From Spirochaetes bacterium GWB1_27_13 (GTDB lineage: Bacteria > Spirochaetota > GWE2-31-10 > MWDO01): 35,142 bases of DNA. The notes beneath the pieces are model-generated. The model saw nothing but the letters and a program-made list of their open reading frames with translations. It made no database searches and was not told the DNA's origin. Below are positions 1-7,036 of the stretch, piece after piece. The position numbers and the translations under genes were made by a program. Location: positions 1 through 35,142 of the forward strand of contig MIAN01000127.1 of NCBI GenBank assembly GCA_001829125.1, in the 5' to 3' direction. The stretch's first letter is position 1; the number at the start of each line of letters is the position of its first letter.

Positions 1-10
1 ATGGTAGGAA

Positions 11-39
11 TTGACTTTTTTATTTATGTGTATTATATT
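11..39 (+). promoter_or_regulatory. Sigma70-type promoter of the vapBC pair
   Basis: TTGACT at 11-16 and TATATT at 34-39 are separated by 17 bp. The expected transcript start is about 14 bp before the vapB ATG at 60, and a GAGG ribosome site lies at about 49-52. No operator repeat for VapBC autoregulation is evident. Confidence 0.5.
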
Positions 40-59
40 ACATATATAGAGGTGTATAT

Positions 60-254
60 ATGAGAACTAATATTGTATTAGATGATAATTTGGTTAATGA
101 AGCTTTAAAATATTCTGATATTAAAACTAAAAAAGCAATTATCAATTTAGCGTTAAAAGAATTTGTTGAAAACAAAAAGAAAAAAAATCTTTTAGATTTA
201 GTGGGTAAAATTGAATTTGATAATGACTATGATTATAAAAAGGCAAGAGAATGA
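60..254 (+). CDS. vapB: VapB-type antitoxin of a VapBC pair
   Basis: A 64-residue protein with the form of the short VapB antitoxins that pair with PIN toxins. The N-terminus (MRTNIVLDDNL, then EALKYSDIKTKKAIINLAL) reads as a ribbon-helix-helix DNA-binding domain: a short beta strand, a helix, then a second helix ending near residue 40. The acidic C-terminal tail (FDNDYDYKKARE) is the usual toxin-wrapping region. It overlaps the next gene by four bases (ATGA), which is typical of co-translated toxin-antitoxin operons. By family knowledge it would bind and neutralise the PIN toxin and repress the operon. The call rests on size, order and sequence character. Confidence 0.8.
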   Translation: MRTNIVLDDNLVNEALKYSDIKTKKAIINLALKEFVENKKKKNLLDLVGKIEFDNDYDYKKARE

Positions 255-646
255 TTTTAATTGATACTTCGATTATTTTGGATTTGTTAAAAAATAAAGA
301 TAACGAAAAAATAGAAAAGTTTAAAAAAATATTATCCTTAAATATTCCTTTTGGGATAAATAAATACATATATCAAGAAATATTACAAGGTGCGAAAAAT
401 GAAAAAGAATTTAACACCTTAGACGAATATTTAATAACTCAAAAATTTTATGATTTAAAAAATGATATTAATTCTTTTAAAGAATCTGCATTGTTATACT
501 ATAAATGTAGAAAAGCTGGTCTTACTGTTAAAACTATTGATTGTATCATTGCACAAACTACGATAGAAAATGATTTATATTTATTACATAATGACAAAGA
601 TTTTGAGAATATAGCAAGTGTTGAACCCAAATTAAAATTCTATTAA
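251..646 (+). CDS. vapC: VapC-type PIN-domain toxin (ribonuclease)
   Basis: A 131-residue PIN-domain protein of normal VapC length. The four acidic positions of the metal-dependent RNase centre are visible: D5 in LIDTS, E43 in YQEILQG, D97 in KTIDCIIA, and D115/D117 in HNDKDF. The KTIDCIIA block is characteristic of VapC toxins that cleave tRNA or rRNA. The ATG overlaps the vapB stop, so the two genes are translationally coupled. Unlike the cassette-1 PIN gene downstream, this one looks intact. The target RNA cannot be inferred. It lies about 75 bp upstream of the restriction-modification gene and outside the repeat-delimited array. Confidence 0.9.
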   Translation: MILIDTSIILDLLKNKDNEKIEKFKKILSLNIPFGINKYIYQEILQGAKNEKEFNTLDEYLITQKFYDLKNDINSFKESALLYYKCRKAGLTVKTIDCIIAQTTIENDLYLLHNDKDFENIASVEPKLKFY

Positions 647-721
647 ACATTTAGTTTGATTTTATATTCTTTTTTTGTTAAAAATGAGAATTATCAAATC
701 TTATTAATCAAAGGTATGTAA

Positions 722-3523
722 ATGACAAAAGAAGAAGGCAAAACAATAATTCAACAAAAAGTTATCGAGTTTGGCGAAAAAGAATCATTCTTTATGAAAA
801 AAGGACACGGTGAAACTAACATTAGAAGTAACTTTATAGATATTTTTTTTAAGGCTTTAGGTTGGGATATGGAAAGTTATTTTGATGTTCGTAGGGAGTT
901 TTCACAAAAAGATAATTCTGCCACAAAAAAAGTTGACTATGCCTTTATGTCAAATGGAAAGTTAAAATTTTTTGTTGAAGCTAAAGAGGTTAGCGTTGAT
1001 CTCGAAAATAACAAAGATGCTATTTATCAAGCCAAAAGATACGCCTTTTCTACCAATGGTAAAGCACCTATTGTTATTTTGACTGATTTTCAAGAGTTTA
1101 GGGTGTTTAATGTGCTAAAAGCCCCTCTTTTTGATAATACAGATAGAGAATTATTAAAAAATCATTGTATGCGTTATACTGATTACATAGATAAGTGGGA
1201 TTTGCTTTGGGAAACATTCTCAAAAGAAGCGGTTAGTAATGGGAGTCTAAATAAACTTGTTGGTAAAATTGATAAAAACACAAAGTTAATGGATGTCGAG
1301 TTTTTAGAACAAATTACATCTTGGCGTGAAACTCTGGCAAAACATATTGCATTAAGAAATAAAGACCTAACAGTCGATGAAATAAACGAATCTGTACAAA
1401 GAATCTTAGACCGTCTTATTTTTATTAGAAACCTCGAAGACCGAGAAATCGAAGAAGAAAGCACACTTTTAAAACTTATTAATACCAAAGAAAATATTTA
1501 CAAAAATATTATTCCTCTATTTAATAAACTTGATGATATTTATAATGGTCTTCTTTTTAAAAAACACTTTTCGGAAGCCCTAATTATTGATGACAAAGTT
1601 ATAAAAGACCTAATCAAAAATATCTGTCCCCCAGTTTCTCCATTTCAATTTGATGTTATTGAGCCAGAGATTTTGGGGCGGATTTACGAAAAATTTTTGG
1701 GTAGCAAAATTAGACTCACAGAAGGTCATCAAGTCAAAATTGAAGAAAAAATTGAAGTTAGAAAGGCTGGGGGCGTTTATTACACTCCCGAATACATTGT
1801 TAATTATATTGTCGAAAACACTGTTGGCAAAAAAATCGAAGGACTTACACCAAAAGAAATTGAACAAATAAAAATCCTTGATCCAGCGTGTGGCTCTGGA
1901 AGTTTCTTACTGGGAGCCTATTCCTATTTGTTAAAATATCACGAAAAATTCTATACTGAACACAAAAACGATAAAAAATATAAAGATGATTTTTATATTA
2001 CAAAAGAAGGCGAATTTAAAGTAAAACTCGATAAAAGAGCAGAAATTCTTAAAAATAATATATTTGGCGTAGATATTGACAAAGAAGCAACCGAAGTTGC
2101 TATAATGAGCCTCTATTTAAAAATGCTCGATGAAGGATTTGACAAAGGGCAAAAAGAATTGTTTTTTTTAAAAGGACATATCTTACCTGATATGTCGGGT
2201 AATGTTAAATGTGGTAACTCACTAATCGGTAGTGATTACTTTGACGAAAAACTTGATTTTAACGATGAAGAGTTTAAAAAAATAAATCCTTTTAACTGGA
2301 ATGATGGTTTTAAAGAAGTGTTTAAAAATGGCGGATTTGATGTAGTGATTGGGAATCCACCGTATATTTTGATTCAAGATGTTAATAGAAATGATAATTA
2401 TTTGAATTATTATAGGGAAAAATATTCTTCTTCATCTTATAAAATAGATACATATCATATTTTTATTGAAAAAGGCATTAACTTATTAAAAGATAAAGGT
2501 TTAATTGGGTATATTACTCCAAGTAATTATATGACTAATAATGGGCTTGAAAAATTGAGAGATTTTATATTAAAAAATTCAAAAATAATAAATATAAATG
2601 TCATCAATGGAAACATTTTTATTGATGCCTCAGTAGATACCTGTATATCAATTTTACAGAAATCAAATGAAAATATAAATTCAAAACTTATCTTTTCAAA
2701 CTGGGATGGTAGTAAATTAGAAGGAATACAAGAAAAAATATTTGAACAAGAACGATTTGAGAAAAATGAAAATTATCTTTTTACTTCAACAGAGGAGACA
2801 AAATTAAATATAAATTGTTTTAATTTAGGTGATAATTATTCAGTAAAATTTGGTATGCAATTAAGAGATAGAAAAAAATATTTAGTCGATGTAATAACAA
2901 AGGATCAGAAAGAACTCATTACATCGTACCATAAAGAATGTTATACGGGTAAAGATGTTGGAAGATATTATATGGGTTATAGTAATTTATTAGCTTATGT
3001 TAATAGAGAAGCACAAAGTGGCGGATGTTGGGATGAAAAGGTACATTTAACTAATCCAAAAATTATAGTAAGACAAATTGGAAAAACTCCTATCTGTTGT
3101 TTAGATGAAAATGGCTATTATTGTTTAAATACTGTTTTTATGATTATTCCAAAAAATGAAAATCAACTTTCTATAAAGTTTATTTTGGGTATTATAAATT
3201 CTTCATTTATTCAAAAATATTGGACAACAAATTTTTATGATATGCGTCAAACTTTTCCAAAAATTAAAGGTTCTTATTTAGAAAAACTCCCCATCCCCTC
3301 TCTCGACCTAACCAACAAAGAACACAAACAAGCCCACGATACCCTTGTTACATTAGTTGAAAATATGCTCCAAACCCAAAAAGACCAAAGAAACGCCAAA
3401 AGCGAACAAGATAAAAACCTTTTTCAACAAAAAATAACAATGCTTGACAAAAAAATAGATAATTTGGTGTATAAACTATATAATTTAACTGAGGACGAAA
3501 TAAAAATCATCGAAGGTAATTAA
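722..3523 (+). CDS. Type IIG (Eco57I-like) restriction endonuclease-methyltransferase
   Basis: A 933-residue single-chain restriction-modification enzyme. The N-terminus carries a PD-(D/E)XK nuclease signature: D72 in KKVDYAF followed by E86-A-K88 in FFVEAK. A helical linker leads to an adenine-N6 methyltransferase core with AGGVYYTP (about 349-356), the SAM-binding LDPACGSGSF (386-395) and catalytic NPPY (545-548). The following part (about 550-850) is the target-recognition region and ends in KLPIPSL. The C-terminal coiled tail (DKKIDNLVYKLYNLTEDEI) is typical of the family and is partly copied in the downstream repeats. Codon use shifts: the flanks use many C-ending codons, while about 2354-3280 is strongly A/T-ending, suggesting that the recognition domain was swapped. 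The start ATG follows AAAGG. The DNA site it recognises cannot be read from the sequence. Confidence 0.9.
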   Translation: MTKEEGKTIIQQKVIEFGEKESFFMKKGHGETNIRSNFIDIFFKALGWDMESYFDVRREFSQKDNSATKKVDYAFMSNGKLKFFVEAKEVSVDLENNKDAIYQAKRYAFSTNGKAPIVILTDFQEFRVFNVLKAPLFDNTDRELLKNHCMRYTDYIDKWDLLWETFSKEAVSNGSLNKLVGKIDKNTKLMDVEFLEQITSWRETLAKHIALRNKDLTVDEINESVQRILDRLIFIRNLEDREIEEESTLLKLINTKENIYKNIIPLFNKLDDIYNGLLFKKHFSEALIIDDKVIKDLIKNICPPVSPFQFDVIEPEILGRIYEKFLGSKIRLTEGHQVKIEEKIEVRKAGGVYYTPEYIVNYIVENTVGKKIEGLTPKEIEQIKILDPACGSGSFLLGAYSYLLKYHEKFYTEHKNDKKYKDDFYITKEGEFKVKLDKRAEILKNNIFGVDIDKEATEVAIMSLYLKMLDEGFDKGQKELFFLKGHILPDMSGNVKCGNSLIGSDYFDEKLDFNDEEFKKINPFNWNDGFKEVFKNGGFDVVIGNPPYILIQDVNRNDNYLNYYREKYSSSSYKIDTYHIFIEKGINLLKDKGLIGYITPSNYMTNNGLEKLRDFILKNSKIININVINGNIFIDASVDTCISILQKSNENINSKLIFSNWDGSKLEGIQEKIFEQERFEKNENYLFTSTEETKLNINCFNLGDNYSVKFGMQLRDRKKYLVDVITKDQKELITSYHKECYTGKDVGRYYMGYSNLLAYVNREAQSGGCWDEKVHLTNPKIIVRQIGKTPICCLDENGYYCLNTVFMIIPKNENQLSIKFILGIINSSFIQKYWTTNFYDMRQTFPKIKGSYLEKLPIPSLDLTNKEHKQAHDTLVTLVENMLQTQKDQRNAKSEQDKNLFQQKITMLDKKIDNLVYKLYNLTEDEIKIIEGN

Positions 3524-3570
3524 AGCGGGGTTAAGGGGCTGCTGCCCCTTAGTCCTTACGACCAGTAAAA
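3395..3570 (+). repeat. Cassette-boundary repeat R1 (full-length reference copy)
   Basis: R1 spans the end of the type IIG gene (3395-3523) and the 47 bp after its stop. The stop is followed by a hairpin, GGGTTAAGGGGC - TGCT - GCCCCTTAGTCC: twelve pairs, with one G.U and one U.G wobble if transcribed. After it comes TTACGACCAGTAAAA. The block recurs five more times downstream in the same orientation (R2-R6). R1 and R5 also share AAAGTTRTTGAA just after the common edge. The reading frame past the TAA stays open for 14 codons (SGVKGLLPLSPYDQ, then stop); this is recorded only as an observation. Confidence 0.9.
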
Positions 3571-3625
3571 AAAGTTGTTGAAAATACTCAAAAATAGTAT
3601 TATTTTATAGATGTGGGGGGTCAAA

Positions 3626-3859
3626 ATGCTTGCTTATGAATATTACACCGAAATTATGTCGGATGGACATTTGAGTATTCCTGATGACATAAAAATAAAA
3701 ATAGAAAATTCAAAAAAAATTAAAGTTGTTGTTATGATTGATGAAACTGAAAAAACTAAGAATAAAAAATTAAGCGATATTCTTCTAAATTCTCCTTTAA
3801 GAGACTCTGGGATTGATTTAGAAAGAAAAGATGATTTTGGAAGAGATATTGAGTTATGA
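3626..3859 (+). CDS. Antitoxin-like protein upstream of the broken PIN toxin (cassette 1)
   Basis: A 77-residue protein whose start region (MLAYEYYTEIMSDGHLSIPDDI) resembles the swapped-hairpin AbrB/MazE/VapB antitoxin fold, with 'GHLSIPDDI' in the usual strand-turn-strand position. The C-terminal half (KKLSDILLNSPLRDSGIDLERKDDFGRDIEL) is the expected acidic toxin-binding tail. An ATG exists at 3611, but the GGGGGG at about 3615-3620 sits correctly for the ATG at 3626, so that start is preferred. Its stop overlaps the PIN toxin ATG at 3856 (ATGA), as in vapBC. It is the first gene of cassette 1, between R1 and R2. Because the toxin behind it is interrupted, it may now be an orphan antitoxin. 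Confidence 0.7.
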   Translation: MLAYEYYTEIMSDGHLSIPDDIKIKIENSKKIKVVVMIDETEKTKNKKLSDILLNSPLRDSGIDLERKDDFGRDIEL

Positions 3860-3913
3860 AATATCTTGTTGATACTTGTGTTATATCAGAGTTTACTAAA
3901 AAGAATCCAGATA

Positions 3914-4043
3914 TATACTTAAACGCTTCTAAAAGGTCAATAAATAATAGAATTGACATTGCTTGTAACTTATTTGATACAGATGAATTAATAGAGATAA
4001 GCGTTTAAGGTATATATTGACAATTTGGACAATTGTCAATATA
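3914..4043 (+). mobile_element. MITE-like element, copy A, inserted in the cassette-1 PIN gene
   Basis: A 101-bp body (3914-4014) has terminal inverted repeats: left TATACTTAAACGCTT, and right reading TATACCTTAAACGCTT on the other strand. It is followed by a 27-bp palindrome (4015-4041: TATTGACAATT - TGGAC - AATTGTCAATA). ATATA flanks the insert at 3911-3915 and 4039-4043 as a target duplication, and removing one duplication plus the insert repairs the PIN gene. The body is nearly identical to 21322-21422. It has no transposase and is too short to code for one, so it must be mobilised in trans if it is mobile. Confidence 0.8.
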
Positions 4044-4045
4044 AA
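4017..4045 (+). promoter_or_regulatory. Outward-facing promoter-like pair in element A
   Basis: TTGACA at 4017-4022 and TATAAA at 4040-4045 are separated by exactly 17 bp. The -35 lies in the left arm of the element's palindrome, and the -10 straddles the junction with the host gene. It points into the 3' part of the broken PIN gene and on towards cassette 2. Confidence 0.5.
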
Positions 4046-4433
4046 AGTTATAAATTTTCTCAATTCTGTTAATCAATTTGATTTGTATTTAAGTGTTTTA
4101 TCAATTGGAGAAATAAAAAAAGGAATTGCGAAGATAAATGATTTAAAAAAACAAAAAGATTTGAATTTGTGGTTGAATGATGTTTTGTTAGCAAATTACA
4201 GAGACAATTTATTAGATATTAATTTTCAAGTAATTAGTAAATGGGGTGAATTGGTTGGATTATATGAAAAAAAAGGAATTATTTTACCAATAATAGATAG
4301 TTTATTAATTTCAACGAGTATTTGTTATAATATGATTTTTGTTACAAGAAATGTTAAAGATATAAAAATTTTAGAATGTAATTATTTAAATCCTTGGGAA
4401 TAATTATTATTATATGCTTTTATTCAAAAAACA

Positions 4434-4609
4434 GCCAAAAGCGAACAAGATAAAAACCTTTTTCAACAAAAAATAACTCTACTTGACAAAAAAATAGACA
4501 ATTTGGTCTATAAACTGTATAATTTAACTGATGATGAAATAAAAGTTATTGAGGGTAATTAAAGCGGGGTTAAGGGGCTGCTGCCCCTTAGTCCTTACGA
4601 CCAGTAAAA
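4434..4609 (+). repeat. Cassette-boundary repeat R2
   Basis: Aligns with R1 over its full 176 bp without gaps. It retains the codons of a type IIG C-terminus ending in NLTDDEIKVIEGN, then stop, hairpin and the ACGACCAGTAAAA edge. It differs from R1 at many wobble positions and several first or second positions (for example TCTACTTGAC for ATGCTTGAC), so it derives from a different type IIG gene and is not a recent copy of the upstream one. Beyond the edge it continues with GACACAGGAGG, the ribosome site of the next gene; R3 and R4 share a similar extension. Confidence 0.9.
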
Positions 4610-4624
4610 GACACAGGAGGAAAA

Positions 4625-5071
4625 GTGAAAAAATTAAAAGTTTATTTAGATAATTGTTGTTTTAATAGACCTTATGATGACCAGAGTAATATTACAATTA
4701 AAATTGAGACAGAAGCAAAATTAGATATTCAAAATAAAATTAAAAGAGGTGTTCTTGATTTAGTTTGGTCTTACATTCTTGATTTTGAGAATTACAAAAA
4801 TCCTTTGATTGAAAGAAAAATAGAAATAAGTAAGTGGCGAGCGTTATCTATTGATATTGTTGTTGAAAATGATAAAATTTTATCAAAAATGAAGGAAATA
4901 ATAAAATTTGGAATAAAACCACTTGATTCTCTACATCTTAGTTGTGCTATATACTCAAAATGTGATTATTTTTTGACAGTAGATAGAGGTATTTTAAATA
5001 AAACTAAAAAAATCAATGAAATTGAGATATTAAATCCAATTGATGTATTATATAAATTGAAGGAGTTATAA
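4625..5071 (+). CDS. PIN-domain toxin (cassette 2)
   Basis: A 148-residue PIN-domain protein. Likely metal ligands are D9 in VYLDNCC, an acidic residue in the LDFENY block (about 53-55), D101 in KPLDSLHLSCA and D120 in FLTVDRGIL. The GTG start is set by AGGAGG at 4615-4620, which belongs to the extended repeat. A small gene starts one base after its stop, probably the antitoxin; that order is toxin first, the reverse of vapBC at the window start. The first codons (MKKLKVYLD) closely match the cassette-3 toxin (MKKLKIYLD), so similarity between the two cassettes runs from the repeat into the start of the gene. Probable ribonuclease; target unknown. Confidence 0.85.
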   Translation: MKKLKVYLDNCCFNRPYDDQSNITIKIETEAKLDIQNKIKRGVLDLVWSYILDFENYKNPLIERKIEISKWRALSIDIVVENDKILSKMKEIIKFGIKPLDSLHLSCAIYSKCDYFLTVDRGILNKTKKINEIEILNPIDVLYKLKEL

Positions 5072-5072
5072 A

Positions 5073-5276
5073 ATGAGTGATACAGAAATTAAAATTAAGG
5101 GGTTTGAGATATTAAGTAAATATTTAGGTATGGTTGAAATGGAAAAATTTATTTCTATTATTCAGAATGAAAAATTTGATTATACAGAATGGAGACAAAA
5201 CCTTTTTAATGGTATGAGTGGTGAAGAAATAAGTAAGATGGCAATGGATTATATAAAAAATATGCCAAAAGCTTAA
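5073..5276 (+). CDS. Small protein paired with the cassette-2 PIN toxin, probable antitoxin
   Basis: A 67-residue, probably all-helical protein starting one base after the PIN toxin stop. It has the composition of a small binding partner: charged helices and an N-terminal SDTEIKIKGFEILSKYLG stretch. It ends in MSGEEISKMAMDYIKN, comparable to the MSTEQIFSYIHN end of the small gene after the cassette-3 toxin. That shared 'MSxEx(I)...I' ending after two related PIN genes is the main reason to call both antitoxins. No DNA-binding motif is evident. I do not recognise a named family. Confidence 0.65.
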   Translation: MSDTEIKIKGFEILSKYLGMVEMEKFISIIQNEKFDYTEWRQNLFNGMSGEEISKMAMDYIKNMPKA

Positions 5277-5292
5277 ATCCAAAAAAGATGTA

Positions 5293-5403
5293 AATTTGGT
5301 CTATAAACTATATAATTTAACTGAGGATGAAATAAAAATCATCGAAGGTATTTAAAGCGGGGTTAAGGGGCGGATAGCCCCTTAGTCCTTACGACCAGTA
5401 AAA
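5293..5403 (+). repeat. Cassette-boundary repeat R3 (variant hairpin loop)
   Basis: A 111-bp copy that begins part-way through the type IIG tail (AATTTGGTCTATAAAC) and runs to the common 3' edge. The hairpin stem AAGGGGC/GCCCCTT is unchanged, but the loop is GGATA instead of TGCT, one base longer: the stem is conserved while the loop drifts. The tail ends GGTATTTAAAGCGGGG. It continues with GACACAAGGGGG, a relative of the R2 and R4 extension that supplies the ribosome site for the next gene. Confidence 0.9.
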
Positions 5404-5419
5404 GACACAAGGGGGAAAA

Positions 5420-5905
5420 GTGAAAAAGTTAAAAATTTATCTTGATACATCAATAATTAGTTTTTTATATGCAGATGATTCACCTGATTATAAAAAAGCT
5501 ACTATTGATTTTTTTGATAATTATTTAGATAAATATGATGTATATATTACTGAATTTGTTATTGCTGAGCTTGATAATACAAAAGATGAAATTCTTAAAG
5601 ATAAATTTAGAATAGCAGTAAAAAAATATAATCTAAAAATACTGAATATCGATGAAGAGAATAAAGAAAGTATAATTCAATTAGCAAAAAAATATATTTC
5701 TAATAAAATCATACCTGAAAGTAAATTTGATGATGCGTTACATATTGCTATCTGTTCTATTTATGATTTTGATATTCTTTTAAGTTGGAATTTTAAGCAT
5801 ATAGCAAATATAAAAAAACAAATACAAATAAACATAATTAATATGCAAGAGAGCTTTTTAAAAGAGCTATATCTTGTAAATCCATTGGAGGTAATTTATG
5901 AATGA
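5420..5905 (+). CDS. PIN-domain toxin (cassette 3)
   Basis: A 161-residue PIN-domain protein. Visible motifs are D9 in IYLDTSIISF, E50 in FVIAELD, D104/D105 in KFDDALHIA, and LSWNFKHIAN. In the last motif Asn-124 stands where many VapC toxins have the fourth Asp; a WN version of this motif is found in a subgroup of PIN toxins, so it is not evidence of inactivation. The GTG start follows AGGGGG at about 5410-5415 in the extended repeat. The 3' end overlaps the next small gene (ATG at 5898 within the last codons), so the pair is translationally coupled, toxin first. Probable ribonuclease, target unknown. Confidence 0.88.
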   Translation: MKKLKIYLDTSIISFLYADDSPDYKKATIDFFDNYLDKYDVYITEFVIAELDNTKDEILKDKFRIAVKKYNLKILNIDEENKESIIQLAKKYISNKIIPESKFDDALHIAICSIYDFDILLSWNFKHIANIKKQIQINIINMQESFLKELYLVNPLEVIYE

Positions 5906-6047
5906 AATTGAAGTCCCAAAAATGTTAGAGGAAGTCTGGAAGATGAAAGACTCTGTTTATAAAGATATAAAAAATATGTCAACCGAACAAATATTTAGTT
6001 ATATTCATAATAAGACAATAGATTTTACAAAAAAAACAAGTAGTTAA
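5898..6047 (+). CDS. Small antitoxin-like protein paired with the cassette-3 PIN toxin
   Basis: A 49-codon gene overlapping the end of the PIN gene by eight bases. The product starts MNEIEVPKMLEEVWKMKDSV and continues YKDIKNMSTEQIFSYIHNKT. This 'E-x-W-x-M-K-D...Y-K-D-x-K-N-M-S-x-E-x-I...Y-I' pattern is what I expect of the short antitoxins that follow this class of PIN toxin. A GGAGGT at about 5887-5892 gives a ribosome site at good distance from 5898. It probably binds the toxin through its helices. It ends 11 bp before R4. Confidence 0.75.
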   Translation: MNEIEVPKMLEEVWKMKDSVYKDIKNMSTEQIFSYIHNKTIDFTKKTSS

Positions 6048-6058
6048 GCATTAAAAAT

Positions 6059-6134
6059 ATGAAATAAAAATCATCGAAGGTAATTAAAGCGGGGTTAAGG
6101 GGCTGCTGCCCCTTAGTCCTTACGACCAGTAAAA
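6059..6134 (+). repeat. Cassette-boundary repeat R4 (shortest copy)
   Basis: A 76-bp copy that keeps only the last few codons of the type IIG tail (ATGAAATAAAAATCATCG...), then the stop, the standard hairpin with TGCT loop and the common 3' edge. It continues with GACACAGGAGAG, which acts as ribosome site for the next gene. Confidence 0.9.
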
Positions 6135-6149
6135 GACACAGGAGAGATA

Positions 6150-6917
6150 ATGTTTTTAATGTATATTGATGAGTCAGGAGATCCTGGTTTATATGTTGAA
6201 GGTAAAAATTCACAGCATTATATTTTATCTGGATTAATATTAAATATGACTGATTGGACAACATATTTAGATAGATTAAAAAAATTTAGAAGATGGTTAG
6301 ACAAAAAATATAAACTATCAACGAGAGAAGAAATTCACGCTTCAGAATTGATTAGAGTAAATAAAATTGAATCTTATAAAAATATTACAAAATCTGATAG
6401 AATTGAAATTTTAAGACTTTATTCTGAAGCAATACCAAAAATATTCAACAAAGCAAAAATTATTAATGTTTGTCTTGATAAAAATGAATTAAAATTGGGA
6501 AATTTCAAAAATTTTTCAGAATATGCGTGGCACAGAGTAATACAAAGATTTGATAGGTTTTTAAGTAAACAAGATAGAGATAAAGGAATTATAATAGCAG
6601 ATGACACTGATGAGCCATTAATAAGAAATTTATTAAGAAGAATGAGATTTTATAATCCCGTTAAATCAAATTATAATGATACATTTTATAATAGTATAGT
6701 AGAAAACATTATAGAAGACCCTTTTTTAAGAAATTCCAAGCATTCATATTTTATACAAACAGTAGATGTATTATCACATTTGCTTTATAGAAAAGAATAC
6801 CCAAAAGGTAGTCTAAAAAAGTTTAATTTACATAAATATTTTTTTAATACAGAATCTATATTATTAAAAGAATCAACTAAAAAAGACAAGGATAATTTAG
6901 GAATTGTTAGAAAATAA
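6150..6917 (+). CDS. DUF3800-family protein (cassette 4)
   Basis: A 255-residue protein of the DUF3800 family, marked by MYIDESGDPG (D7, E8, D11) at the N-terminus. It also has IHASEL (H63), IIIADDTDE (D151, D152) and IQTVDVLSHLLYR (Q203, D206). The family is widely thought to adopt an RNase H-like fold with these acidic residues at the active site, and it is often found in defence and mobile regions. The biochemical role is not established, so a nuclease is an inference. AGGAGAG at 6140-6146 fits the ATG at 6150; the ATG at 6159 is possible. It is the only gene in its cassette, so it probably works alone. An intrinsic terminator-like hairpin follows six bases after the stop. Confidence 0.88.
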   Translation: MFLMYIDESGDPGLYVEGKNSQHYILSGLILNMTDWTTYLDRLKKFRRWLDKKYKLSTREEIHASELIRVNKIESYKNITKSDRIEILRLYSEAIPKIFNKAKIINVCLDKNELKLGNFKNFSEYAWHRVIQRFDRFLSKQDRDKGIIIADDTDEPLIRNLLRRMRFYNPVKSNYNDTFYNSIVENIIEDPFLRNSKHSYFIQTVDVLSHLLYRKEYPKGSLKKFNLHKYFFNTESILLKESTKKDKDNLGIVRK

Positions 6918-6922
6918 AACTA

Positions 6923-6948
6923 CCCCAGTATAAAACTGGGGATTTATT
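6923..6948 (+). terminator. Hairpin after the cassette-4 gene (terminator or IS605-like end)
   Basis: CCCCAGT (6923-6929) pairs perfectly with ACTGGGG (6935-6941) around ATAAA, followed by ATTTATT. It may be a weak intrinsic terminator for the DUF3800 gene. Read on the other strand it is AATCCCCAGT...ACTGGGGTAGTTTT, the general form of the right-end hairpin of IS200/IS605 transposons, so it may be an IS scar. The T-tract is poor for a terminator. Confidence 0.4.
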
Positions 6949-7003
6949 GTGGCCCGGTAATATCATCAAGGATATTATCAAGTCACATATATATAATAAT
7001 ACA

Positions 7004-7023
7004 CCTTGACATATTTGTCAAGG
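7004..7023. other. TTGACA-containing hairpin in the cassette-4 tail
   Basis: CCTTGACA (7004-7011) and TGTCAAGG (7016-7023) form a perfect 8-bp stem with a TATT loop. It resembles the GACAAT...ATTGTC palindromes of the MITE-like family in style but lacks their TGGAC loop, so I do not count it as a member. The preceding stretch (6949-7003) is AT-rich and holds a weaker pair TAATATC/GATATTA. Confidence 0.35.
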
Positions 7024-7036
7024 TTTTAATATCGAG

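Larger units (their letters stand above)
3856..4403 (+). pseudogene. PIN-domain (VapC-like) toxin gene split by a small inserted element
   Basis: Translation from the ATG at 3856 gives MKYLVDTCVISEFTKKNPDI and then runs into unrelated sequence, stopping at 4006-4008. The rest of the PIN domain continues from 4044 in a different frame (KVINFLNSVNQFDLYLSVLS onwards) to a stop at 4401-4403. It includes IGEIKKG, LPIIDSLLISTS and FVTRNVKDI, which match the remaining acidic PIN motifs. Removing the 128 bp at 3916-4043 joins gat-ata to aaa-gtt in frame and restores a 139-residue PIN protein of normal VapC length. The insert is not a multiple of three and contains a stop, so the gene is inactive as it stands. 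The downstream part could still give a fragment lacking the first catalytic Asp. Confidence 0.9.

Noticed and set aside
3523-3570. Rho-independent terminator at each cassette repeat
   Set aside because: The hairpin is strong but is followed by TTACGACCAG, not a T-run.
4017-4403. Separate small gene starting at 4017
   Set aside because: Its first nine codons lie in the palindrome of the inserted element; the rest is the 3' part of the interrupted PIN gene.
7004-7023. Fourth copy of the MITE-like terminal palindrome
   Set aside because: It shares TTGACA/TGTCAA but lacks the TGGAC loop, the adjacent inverted-repeat body and the 17-bp TATA spacing.
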